Positions 1-7,330 of a stretch of DNA of 64,000 bases are shown piece by piece. A program made the position numbers and the translations under genes. The notes below the pieces were generated by a model, which saw only the letters and a program-made list of their open reading frames with translations, was not told the origin of the DNA and did no database searches. How positions within the stretch are numbered: position 1 is the stretch's first letter; each line of letters begins with the position of its first letter. The stretch is from Phaeobacter italicus (GTDB lineage Bacteria; Pseudomonadota; Alphaproteobacteria; Rhodobacterales; Rhodobacteraceae), in assembly GCF_001258055.1 (NCBI RefSeq), contig NZ_CVRM01000011.1, forward strand, positions 310,001 through 374,000, in the 5' to 3' direction.

Positions 1-386
1 ACGACGCCACCCTGATGGCGCATCTCCATGACGCCGTAGAGCAGGCCGAAGAGGGCAGCCTGACCTTCGCCAATTTCGTCGAGTTCGACAGCCTGTACGG
101 CCACCGCCGCGACATCTCGGGCTATGCTCGCGCGTTGGAGTGGTTTGACGCCGAGATTGCGGCGCTCTTGCCGAAGCTGCGCGATGGCGATCTCTTGGTT
201 CTTACTGCAGATCACGGCAATGATCCCTCTTGGCCGGGCACCGATCACACCCGTGAGCAGGTTCCTGTCCTGATGGCAGGCAGGGGCAGCGGGCCTTTGG
301 GACGTCTGGGTTTTGTCGATGTGGCCGCAACCGTTGCCGCGCATCTGGAGGTGCCGTCTGCCGGGCCTGGCCGTTCGGTGCTTTGA
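1..386 (+). CDS. deoB: Phosphopentomutase, C-terminal part (cut by window edge)
   Basis: Interconverts (deoxy)ribose 1-phosphate and 5-phosphate in nucleoside salvage, in the cytoplasm. The gene enters from the left edge; the readable frame starts at base 3 and stops at TGA 384-386, giving about 127 C-terminal residues. LTADHGNDP followed by GTDHTREQVPVL is the metal-binding Asp/His signature of phosphopentomutases within the alkaline-phosphatase-like fold. The missing N-terminus is a window effect, not a sign of decay. It lies 127 bp before upp on the same strand, so the two probably form part of a salvage operon. Confidence 0.95.
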   Translation, partial: DATLMAHLHDAVEQAEEGSLTFANFVEFDSLYGHRRDISGYARALEWFDAEIAALLPKLRDGDLLVLTADHGNDPSWPGTDHTREQVPVLMAGRGSGPLGRLGFVDVAATVAAHLEVPSAGPGRSVL

Positions 387-422
387 TCGGGCCTGACGCC
401 GCAGGTTTCCCCGCAGAGATCC

Positions 423-453
423 GCAGATTTGCCGAAAATTTCGGCAGATCTGC
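423..453. repeat. 31-bp near-perfect inverted repeat between deoB and upp
   Basis: Arms GCAGAT-T-TGCCGAAA and TTTCGGCA-G-ATCTGC flank a single central base, and the one unmatched pair would be G-U in RNA. No T-run follows on the plus strand, so it is not a standard terminator. It may be an operator, an mRNA-stability hairpin or a processing site between the two salvage genes. The symmetry is read directly; the function is unknown. Confidence 0.6.
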
Positions 454-513
454 CTTGCCCCTCTGTGGCCCCAAGGACTATGAGAGTTTGATTTTGCCTG
501 AAAGGAGCGCCCT

Positions 514-1146
514 ATGTCCGAACATCTGACCGTCGTTGATCATCCGCTGGTGCAGCACAAGCTGACCCTGATGCGCGACAAGGGCACATCGACTGCCGGG
601 TTCCGCCGTCTGCTGCGTGAAATCACCCAGCTGCTGGCCTATGAGATCACCCGCGAGATGCCGCTGACCACCACCACCATCGACACGCCGATGGAAGAAA
701 TGGAAGCGCCGATCCTGGCGGGCAAGAAGCTGGCTCTGGTTTCGATCCTGCGCGCAGGCAACGGTATGCTTGACGGCGTTCTGGAATTGATCCCGTCTGC
801 GCGTGTGGGCTTTGTGGGTCTGTACCGTGACGAGGAAACACTGCAGCCGGTTCAATACTACTTCAAGGCGCCTGAGGGTCTGAAGGATCGCACTGTCATC
901 GCTGTTGACCCGATGCTTGCCACCGGCAACAGCTCGGCCGCTGCGATTGATCTGCTGAAAGAGGCCGGCGCAAATGATATCCGCTTCCTCTGCTTGCTGG
1001 CGTCCCCTGAAGGTGTCGCGCTGATGAAAGAAAAGCACCCGGACGTGCCGATCGTGACGGCCTCTCTGGATCGTCAGCTGAACGAAAAGGGCTACATCCT
1101 GCCCGGTCTCGGCGACGCAGGCGACCGGATGTTCGGCACCAAGTAA
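514..1146 (+). CDS. upp: Uracil phosphoribosyltransferase
   Basis: Converts uracil and PRPP to UMP in the pyrimidine salvage pathway, in the cytoplasm. At 210 residues it has the usual family length. The PRPP-binding loop [10 protein letters not shown] lies at residues 131-140 and the uracil-binding C-terminus [18 protein letters not shown] at 193-210. The ATG at 514 is preceded by AAGGAG at good spacing. It follows deoB on the same strand, with an inverted repeat in the gap, and is followed by a long hairpin and then an intrinsic terminator. Confidence 0.97.
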   Translation: MSEHLTVVDHPLVQHKLTLMRDKGTSTAGFRRLLREITQLLAYEITREMPLTTTTIDTPMEEMEAPILAGKKLALVSILRAGNGMLDGVLELIPSARVGFVGLYRDEETLQPVQYYFKAPEGLKDRTVIAVDPMLATGNSSAAAIDLLKEAGANDIRFLCLLASPEGVALMKEKHPDVPIVTASLDRQLNEKGYILPGLGDAGDRMFGTK

Positions 1147-1158
1147 TGCGGTGCCAGC

Positions 1159-1198
1159 GGTTCGCGGGACCTGCCGTTGGCCAACGGTGCCGCGAGCC
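1159..1198 (+). other. Nested palindromic stem-loop in the upp 3' region
   Basis: Thirteen bases after the upp stop there is a nested dyad. The inner part, CCGTTGGCCAACGG (1174-1187), is a perfect 14-bp palindrome. The outer arms are GGTTCGCGG (1159-1167) and CCGCGAGCC (1190-1198), complementary apart from one G-U pair. As RNA this would form a long hairpin upstream of the separate terminator at 1225-1252. A 3'-UTR stability element is the simplest reading. Confidence 0.5.
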
Positions 1199-1224
1199 AC
1201 TGATGCTCGGCATTTGATATTGCG

Positions 1225-1252
1225 GGCGCTCCGGTATCGGGGCGCCTTTTTT
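1225..1252 (+). terminator. Intrinsic terminator of upp
   Basis: Nine-base-pair stem GGCGCTCCG / CGGGGCGCC with a GTAT loop, followed by six T residues on the plus strand. Confidence 0.9.
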
Positions 1253-1411
1253 CGTGACGGGGCGTCCGGCAAACTGCCATCGCACCGGATGCGGGCCCTC
1301 GTCCGACAGCGTGCAGGATCCCACTGACTTCTTTCATAAATTCCCAGAGCGTCAGCTTTACTAAGAATTCGTTTTCGGGCATCATGCCGCCATATATTGT
1401 GGGGCCTTCTG

Positions 1412-2692
1412 ATGATGCTTACTAGAATTATTGCAAGTGCATTGCTCGCCGCAGCAGGATTTGCTGCATTTGGAGCGGGCTCTGCGGCGGCCCAGTCGGC
1501 CCGAGAAGCCGCCACTCCGGCAGAGTTCCCGCCTGCCTCCTTTTCCGGCAAACAATATGTCGATAGCCGTGGTTGCGTGTTTATTCGGGCAGGGATTGAC
1601 GGCAATGTCACGTGGATTCCGCGAGTGACGCGCAGTCGCAAGCAGCTCTGTGGGTTCCAGCCGACCCAGATTGCAGCCGATGACGCCGCGCCAAAGGCTG
1701 TGGTCCCACCAACCGCAGAGTTGATCACTCTGCCCGAGGGGCAGCGTGCCAATGATCCGGTCGTGGCTGATGGAGGCAGCGTTGCGCCGTCAGAACCCGT
1801 GCCAACGCCCACAGCACCCCGCGTGGTGACGACAACGAAGCCCCAGCGCGAACCGGCACGGGTGGCAAAACCCATTCCCGTCCGCACCGCAAAGGCAAGC
1901 CCGCGACGCCCACGCCCTGCCTATAACGACGCCTATCGCCGGGATGACGTGCCGCTGACGATCCTCACGCCGAACTGGTCGTCTGGCCCTTGCGAAGGCG
2001 CGTCTGAGCTGAGCCGTCAGTACATCAACCGCGGCAGCGGAGTCCGTTGTGGCCCGCAGGACGGTTTTGCTGGCGGGTATGGCGCGCTGGATGCGAACAC
2101 GCGCGTGATGCCCAAACATGTTTACGAAGAACGACAGCTGAGCCGTGGCCTGTCGGTGCCGGATGGCTACCGCAAGGTCTGGGAGGATGACCGCCTAAAT
2201 CCGCGCCGGGCAGAGATGTCTTTGCGCCAATTAGAGGTGCAATCAGGCCGTCAGGCGGTGGTTGTCGAGAACGGTGATGCTGTATCCGGCGCGTCCGGGC
2301 AAATCTGGACCCGCAGCGTTCCGCGCCAAGGCATAAAGCAACCCGTCAATCGCCCGGTGGTCCGTCTGTCCGAGAGCCGGGAAAGCGCGGGCGATCAGGA
2401 TCAGTTGGTCACCCGGCTTTCGACCCGCTCCTCTCCGGAGGACGGGCAGGCGCCGGTGGTTGTGCAGCAGAAATATGTGCGGGCTGCAACCGTCTCAGAT
2501 CGGGCCAAGGCAGAGGCCGTCGCGCAGTCGCTGCGCAAACATGGTCTGCCTGTCCGCCTGGGCCAGGTTGAACGTGCAGGCGTCACCCATCAGGTGGTGC
2601 TGGCGGGTCCCTTCGCCGGTCCTGCAGCAGCAGAGGCCGCGCTGGCGAAGGTCCGTTCTGCCGGATATGCGGGCGCACGGATCAGCAGGTGA
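1412..2692 (+). CDS. SPOR-domain envelope protein
   Basis: Secreted or envelope-associated protein of about 426 residues. A signal peptide (IIASALLAAAGFAAFGAG, cleavage near AAAQ) is followed by a small conserved region with YVDSRGCVFIRAG and a CGF motif, a Pro/Thr/Lys-rich linker, a middle region of unknown function and a C-terminal SPOR domain (roughly the last 75 residues, VRAATVSDRAKAEAV...). SPOR domains bind denuded peptidoglycan at division septa; that is family knowledge, not shown here. An in-frame TTG at 1397 also exists, but the ATG pair at 1412/1415 gives the more normal signal peptide. The ribosome-binding site is weak. Confidence 0.8.
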   Translation: MMLTRIIASALLAAAGFAAFGAGSAAAQSAREAATPAEFPPASFSGKQYVDSRGCVFIRAGIDGNVTWIPRVTRSRKQLCGFQPTQIAADDAAPKAVVPPTAELITLPEGQRANDPVVADGGSVAPSEPVPTPTAPRVVTTTKPQREPARVAKPIPVRTAKASPRRPRPAYNDAYRRDDVPLTILTPNWSSGPCEGASELSRQYINRGSGVRCGPQDGFAGGYGALDANTRVMPKHVYEERQLSRGLSVPDGYRKVWEDDRLNPRRAEMSLRQLEVQSGRQAVVVENGDAVSGASGQIWTRSVPRQGIKQPVNRPVVRLSESRESAGDQDQLVTRLSTRSSPEDGQAPVVVQQKYVRAATVSDRAKAEAVAQSLRKHGLPVRLGQVERAGVTHQVVLAGPFAGPAAAEAALAKVRSAGYAGARISR

Positions 2693-2724
2693 GCTCGTTC
2701 CTGTAAGGTGCCACGGATAAAATG

Positions 2725-2754
2725 AAAAACGCGCCATTCAGGGCGCGTTTTTTT
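2725..2754. terminator. Bidirectional intrinsic terminator between convergent genes
   Basis: ACGCGCC and GGCGCGT arms around ATTCAG, with an A-run on the left and a T-run on the right. It can end transcription of the SPOR gene (plus) and of the minus-strand gene that ends at 2773. Confidence 0.88.
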
Positions 2755-2772
2755 GTACAGAGATGAGGAGGT

Positions 2773-3783
2773 TCAGCTGCAGATATTTTGCAGTTGCACC
2801 CAATCACGATCATTTAGAACTGGCTCCAGATCTCGCCCCGCCATCGGATCCGCTTCGATCAGACCGAGGGTCGTCTCGCCTGTGATGTCCTGTGCATACG
2901 CATAGGGTGTCGAGGGGACAGCTGCGCGGCCGAATTCTTCCAGGATGGCCTCTTCGGTGGGCATGGGGCGCGGAGCGGTCACCACAGTTTCTGCGTATCG
3001 GTCAAGGGTGGCCCGGGTCATCTCGCCCGTGGTGAGCATCCGAAATGTCGCGCGAATACCGCCGGCAGAAAGGAGATCAGCAAGCGGATCCTGTTCAGCG
3101 GCGCGGACCCGTTCGACCAGAACCGCGCCGGCGGCAACAGCGGGGTCTTCGTGATCTTCCACGAAACTGCGGTTCAGTGCGACGATGCCACCGGGCAGAT
3201 ACAGGCTGCTTGCCACACCGCTGCGCAGGACAACAATCTGACGCACATCCAGGCGGTCCGCGAGGCGGGTCAGGATGGGGGCTGCTTCCGGCGTGTTGCA
3301 GGCTTGCCCTGACAGGCGCTCAATCCGCCCCAGAAGGGCCTGACCCAACGCCTTGCGCTTGATGTCTGGTACCACGTTGACGGTGTGCGACATCAGCGCG
3401 CCGGGCAGCCAAAAGACGGCGGCTGCGGCGAAAACGGCAAGGCCTGAGAGAAGTGTCGCGCTGCGCAGCCGTCCGGGGTGGGCGCGCGCGCGTGACAGCG
3501 CGGCCTGTAGCCTGTCGATCGCCTCCAGCATGGCGGTTTCATCTTCACCGATTTCCAGTGTTTCGTCGGGATCACCATAGGGGTGGAAAAGGGCAGGGTA
3601 GGCACCGGGGTTCTGCCGCTCCAGCGCGGCAAGAGACCAATGCGCGAGCGGGCGGTCATTCATGTCCGCAATGGTCAGCGTTGCATCGCCAACTGAAATG
3701 ATCACGTCGCGCCGTTGCGCATCCGGACCCGGCCGCCACAGCGCCGCTGCTTCAAGTCGTTGGTATTCCCGCAATGCCGTCAT
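2773..3783 (-). CDS. Membrane protein with a degenerate M48-metallopeptidase-like domain
   Basis: 336 residues of unknown function. An N-terminal cytoplasmic region of about 105 residues leads to one membrane segment (about 109-131, LLSGLAVFAAAAVFWLPGAL) and a C-terminal domain of about 200 residues. Part of this domain reads like an M48 peptidase: LYLPGGIVALNRSFVED, then DPAVAAGAVLVERVR. In M48 enzymes the second segment is the zinc helix with HExxH. Here the helix reads VLVERVR (221-227) and both zinc histidines are absent. I infer a catalytically dead peptidase fold acting as a scaffold or binding domain. The M48 relationship is my pattern reading and needs a profile search. Confidence 0.6.
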   Translation of the reverse strand: MTALREYQRLEAAALWRPGPDAQRRDVIISVGDATLTIADMNDRPLAHWSLAALERQNPGAYPALFHPYGDPDETLEIGEDETAMLEAIDRLQAALSRARAHPGRLRSATLLSGLAVFAAAAVFWLPGALMSHTVNVVPDIKRKALGQALLGRIERLSGQACNTPEAAPILTRLADRLDVRQIVVLRSGVASSLYLPGGIVALNRSFVEDHEDPAVAAGAVLVERVRAAEQDPLADLLSAGGIRATFRMLTTGEMTRATLDRYAETVVTAPRPMPTEEAILEEFGRAAVPSTPYAYAQDITGETTLGLIEADPMAGRDLEPVLNDRDWVQLQNICS

Positions 3784-3835
3784 CTATGAGAGGCGTCCTT
3801 ACCGTTCAGAGTACAGCGCCCAAATAGCACGCCAG

Positions 3836-3870
3836 ACCCGGCGTCAGCAATTGACTTCCGCCGGGTTTTT
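3836..3870 (+). terminator. Plus-facing terminator between two minus-strand genes
   Basis: ACCCGGCG (3836-3843) and CGCCGGGT (3859-3866) form an eight-base-pair stem followed by TTTTT on the plus strand. Both neighbouring genes are on the minus strand, so the T-run faces the wrong way to terminate the acyl-CoA ligase mRNA. It could end an antisense or small plus-strand transcript. Confidence 0.55.
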
Positions 3871-3896
3871 CGCGCGCTTCAATGCACTTGGAGCAT

Positions 3897-5525
3897 TTAT
3901 AGCTTGCGCGCGATGCTGCGCAGTTCAAATTTCTGGATTTTGCCGGTCGACGTCTTCGGAAGCTCTTGAAAGACGACCTTTTTCGGGGCTTTGAAACCTG
4001 CGAGGGTGTCGCGGCTGAATGCAATCAGCGCAGCTTCATCCACGTCTTCTCCCGGTTTCAGTTCGACAAAGGCGCAGGGGACTTCCCCCCATTTGTCGTC
4101 AGGTTTTGCAACAACTGCCGCCAGGTTGACGGCCGGATGCGCCATGAGAACGCCCTCAACCTCCACAGAGGAGATGTTTTCGCCGCCGGAAATGATGATG
4201 TCCTTCGCCCGGTCGGCAATCTGGATATAACCGTCGGGGTGCTGCACGGCGATATCACCTGAATGGAAATAACCGCCCTTGAACGCCTCTTGCGTTGCGT
4301 CGGGGTTCTTCAGGTAACCCTTCATCACCGAATTGCCCCGCATCACGATCTCACCTTGATCCTGACCGTTCATCGGGATCTGCGACATCGTTTCGTCCAT
4401 GACGGTGATATGATCCATCATTGGAAAGGCCACACCCTGCCGCGCCTTGATCGTTGCGCGCCCTTGCTGGTCAAGATTGTCCCAGCTGCCCCCTTTCCAG
4501 AGACATTCGGTGACGTGGCCATAGGTTTCCGTCAGCCCATAGACCTGCGTCACATGAAAGCCGAGTGCTTCGATCTTTTCCAGGGTGGCGGGCGCGGGCG
4601 GGGCGCCTGCGGTGAAGACTTCCACGGTGTGGTCGAAACTGCGTCGTTGGTCCTGTGGGGCGTTTACGATCATGTTGAGAACGATGGGCGCACCGCCGAA
4701 ATGGGTGACCCCTTCGTCTGCGATGGCATCGTAGATGGCAGGGGCCGTGATGTCGCGGCAGCACACCAGCGTGCCGCCAAGAACCGGCATCATCCAGGTG
4801 TGGTTCCAGCCGTTGCAATGGAACAGCGGAACGATCGCCAGGTACTTTGGCTGCATGACCATCCGCCATGAGATGACCGTTCCCATTGTCATCAGATAGG
4901 CGCCCCGGTGATGATAGACGACACCTTTGGGCCGTCCGGTTGTCCCGGAGGTATAATTCAGCGCAAGGCTTTCCCATTCGTCCTGCGGCATGATCCAGTC
5001 GAAATCATGAGACGCGGCAGACAGCACATCCTCATAGACCGGATGGCGGCCCGAAGCCGGATAACCGGCCTGCTCATCTGGTACTTCGATGATCAGGGGG
5101 CCTTTGCCCTCGCAGTCTTGTTTTGCCTGTTCTGCGAGCGACAGGAACTGGCTGTCGACCAGAACAATCTTTGCTTCGCCGTGGTCAAAGATATAGGCCA
5201 CCGTGCCCACATCGAGGCGCGTGTTGATCGTATTCAGAACGCCACCGCAGGCAGGCACACCGAAATGGGCCTCTGCCTGCGCTGGAAGGTTGGGAATCAA
5301 GGTTGCGACCACATCGCCAGGGCGAACCCCCATACCTGCGAGCGCTGATGCCAGCCGGGTGCAACGGTCATAGTAGGCGGCATAGGTCTTGCGGTGCGAG
5401 CCGTAGACAACGGCGGGCACATCGGCAAAGACATGCGCCGCGCGGCGCAGATGCGACAGTGGTGTCAGCGGCACATAGTTTGCAGCGGTCTTCTCCAGAC
5501 CCGTCTCATCTGCCATCCAGCCCAT
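3897..5525 (-). CDS. AMP-forming acyl-CoA ligase
   Basis: Activates a carboxylic acid to its CoA thioester with ATP. About 542 residues, the normal length for the ANL superfamily. The P-loop YTSGTTGRPKG, the LTETYG motif, the HSGD hinge region and the C-terminal catalytic lysine region PKTSTGKIQK are all intact. The start is taken at ATG 5525, where GGGAGGG lies just upstream; a TTG five codons earlier would sit on that ribosome-binding site. Sequence style (YHHRGAYL after the P-loop) fits the medium/long-chain and DmdB-like group. Roseobacters carry many paralogues, so the substrate cannot be read from sequence. It sits apart from the oxidation genes at 7.3-16 kb. Confidence 0.85.
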   Translation of the reverse strand: MGWMADETGLEKTAANYVPLTPLSHLRRAAHVFADVPAVVYGSHRKTYAAYYDRCTRLASALAGMGVRPGDVVATLIPNLPAQAEAHFGVPACGGVLNTINTRLDVGTVAYIFDHGEAKIVLVDSQFLSLAEQAKQDCEGKGPLIIEVPDEQAGYPASGRHPVYEDVLSAASHDFDWIMPQDEWESLALNYTSGTTGRPKGVVYHHRGAYLMTMGTVISWRMVMQPKYLAIVPLFHCNGWNHTWMMPVLGGTLVCCRDITAPAIYDAIADEGVTHFGGAPIVLNMIVNAPQDQRRSFDHTVEVFTAGAPPAPATLEKIEALGFHVTQVYGLTETYGHVTECLWKGGSWDNLDQQGRATIKARQGVAFPMMDHITVMDETMSQIPMNGQDQGEIVMRGNSVMKGYLKNPDATQEAFKGGYFHSGDIAVQHPDGYIQIADRAKDIIISGGENISSVEVEGVLMAHPAVNLAAVVAKPDDKWGEVPCAFVELKPGEDVDEAALIAFSRDTLAGFKAPKKVVFQELPKTSTGKIQKFELRSIARKL

Positions 5526-5662
5526 ATCCTGCCCTCCCAAGATGATTCATGCGCGTTTTGTCCAAGATATTGCGCAAAGTTGCGCGCATTGAAAGATCTA
5601 TGACATTATTGCAGCGCGAAGTCTCGGTTTTCATTGGTGGCAAAACCGCTTAGCTTGCGAAC

Positions 5663-6328
5663 ATGATCCTGTCGCCCGGCCGTTCCTATGTCTTTATTCA
5701 CATCCCCAAGACGGGTGGGACAGCAATGGCGCTTGCTTTGGAAGAGCGGGCGATGGCCGATGACATGATGCTTGGCGACACCCCAAAGGCGAGCAAACGG
5801 CGGCGGCGACTACAGGGCGCGCAGGCGCGTGGTCGGCTGTGGAAACATTCGACGCTGGCAGATCTGGAGGGCCTTGTGCCGCAATCCCGGATGGAACGGC
5901 TGTTTGCATTCACACTGGTGCGCAACCCTTGGGACCGTGTGCTGAGCCTCTATCATTGGCTGCGAAAACAGAGCTTTGATCATCCGTCGATCCCACTGGC
6001 AAAGGCGCTGACGTTTAACGAGTTCGCATCGCATCCGCGCATTTTGGCAAGCCTGCGTGCAACGCCCGCCGGGTCGTACATGCAGACCTCGCAGGGACAG
6101 GAGCGCTGCGATCTGTTTATCCGGCTGGAGCAGTTTTCGCGCGACGCGCAGCCGCTGTTCGATCATCTGGGGTTTGATCTGACCTTGCCCCGCGCCAATC
6201 AATCCGGCCGTCCGGCAGAGTGGCAGCCGCTCTATGACCAAAAGGCAAGAGACGCGGTTGCCGAGGCCTGCGCCGAAGATATCGCGCGATTTGAATACTC
6301 TTTTAACGATTCACCGATAGACCGGTAA
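5663..6328 (+). CDS. Sulfotransferase family 2 protein
   Basis: 221 residues. The 5'-phosphosulfate loop HIPKTGGT (13-20) and the 3'-phosphate motif VRNPWDRVLSLY (86-97) identify a PAPS-dependent sulfotransferase fold of the carbohydrate type. The acceptor is unknown; in marine bacteria such enzymes are often tied to surface or exopolysaccharide modification, which is inference. It stands alone, divergent from the acyl-CoA ligase, with about 137 bp between the two starts. Confidence 0.82.
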   Translation: MILSPGRSYVFIHIPKTGGTAMALALEERAMADDMMLGDTPKASKRRRRLQGAQARGRLWKHSTLADLEGLVPQSRMERLFAFTLVRNPWDRVLSLYHWLRKQSFDHPSIPLAKALTFNEFASHPRILASLRATPAGSYMQTSQGQERCDLFIRLEQFSRDAQPLFDHLGFDLTLPRANQSGRPAEWQPLYDQKARDAVAEACAEDIARFEYSFNDSPIDR

Positions 6329-6491
6329 GCGAGAGACGGAATCGCAGGGCAGACGGCGCATCGCCAAAACGGCCCATCGCCAGCCAATGCTGCGTATCCC
6401 TCTCCCGCATTTGGGCGTCAGGCCGATGTGCGGACGGGTAACTTGACGGGCTGCGCAGAAGGTGCAGCTGCCTTGGTGAAAGGGAAAACCG

Positions 6492-7181
6492 ATGCTGGAT
6501 TGGCTGCTGAAACGCAAGCTCTCTCCGATGGCCGAGGCTCTGGAAACAGAGTACCCGTTGGTCGCAGCCGGGCAGGGCGGTATCCTGTCAGGCACGCATG
6601 TGGCCTCGCATCTTGGCTGGCGCCCGATCGAGGCGCTGGCGGTTGGTGATCTTGCACTCACCTTTGACCACGGCATGCAGCCGATTGTCGAACTTCACCG
6701 CGAAACCCTGTTGCTGCGCCCGGGCCTTCCTGATCCGCTGCGCTGCCCCGTGTACATTCCACAGGATGCACTGAACAATCGCACCGCTCTTTGGGTCATG
6801 CCGGATCAGGGCGTCCTGATCGAAAGCGACATTGCCGACGTGGAGATGGGCGATCCCTTTGTTGTTGTTCCGGCCTGCGCACTGGAGGGGTATCGTGGCA
6901 TTGCCCGCGCTGAACCTGAAACAAAGCTGGACATCGTGGTGCCGCGGTTTGCCCAAGATGAGGTGATCTATCTTGAGGCAGGCATGCTTGGCCTGAGCGT
7001 GACACCACGCGATATCCTGGCCTTTGACACCACCGCCGAGAAAGAGCTTTATCCGATTTTGGATCCGCAGGTCGCGCGCGAGCTGGTCATTGACATGATC
7101 ACGGAAGAAACGGCCTGGGCCAGCAGCCTGCCAATGGGGCCGGGTGGGCATGGCGCTGCGGAATACGCCGTGATGATCTGA
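6492..7181 (+). CDS. Hint-domain protein lacking the catalytic cysteine
   Basis: 229 residues. Residues about 30-75 (GTHVASHLGWRPIEALAVGDLALTFDHG in two blocks) match the start of a Hedgehog/intein Hint_2 domain, followed by QGVLIESD and GDPFVVVPA. Where self-splicing Hint domains start with a nucleophilic Cys, this protein has GGILSGT, so autocatalysis is unlikely by that route. The family is common in roseobacters, often as a short stand-alone protein of unknown role. AAAGGGAAAA precedes the ATG and a terminator follows. Confidence 0.78.
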   Translation: MLDWLLKRKLSPMAEALETEYPLVAAGQGGILSGTHVASHLGWRPIEALAVGDLALTFDHGMQPIVELHRETLLLRPGLPDPLRCPVYIPQDALNNRTALWVMPDQGVLIESDIADVEMGDPFVVVPACALEGYRGIARAEPETKLDIVVPRFAQDEVIYLEAGMLGLSVTPRDILAFDTTAEKELYPILDPQVARELVIDMITEETAWASSLPMGPGGHGAAEYAVMI

Positions 7182-7206
7182 TCGCGCAAGCCAGATCCAG
7201 ATATGC

Positions 7207-7240
7207 AAACCGCTCGGATGTCTGGGCGGTTTTTCTTTTT
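7207..7240 (+). terminator. Terminator of the Hint-domain gene
   Basis: AACCGCTC / GGGCGGTT stem (one G-U pair) around GGATGTCT, followed by a T-rich run on the plus strand. Confidence 0.85.
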
Positions 7241-7280
7241 TGATGAGGTGCCTACCGTGCATTTCTCATGTTGGGGTGCG

Positions 7281-7307
7281 AAAAAAGCGACGCCCGCAGG
7301 CGCCGCT
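7281..7307 (-). terminator. Terminator of the fadB-type operon
   Basis: On the minus strand AGCGGCGCC, loop TGCG and GGCGTCGCT form a nine-base-pair stem with one G-U pair, followed by six T residues, 24 bp after the fadB-type stop. Confidence 0.88.
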
Positions 7308-7330
7308 TCCCCATGTCAGGTATCGCCGTT

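Noticed and set aside
478-1887. Minus-strand open frame across upp and the start of the SPOR gene
   Set aside because: It runs through upp, a terminator and a promoter region, so it cannot be a normal gene.
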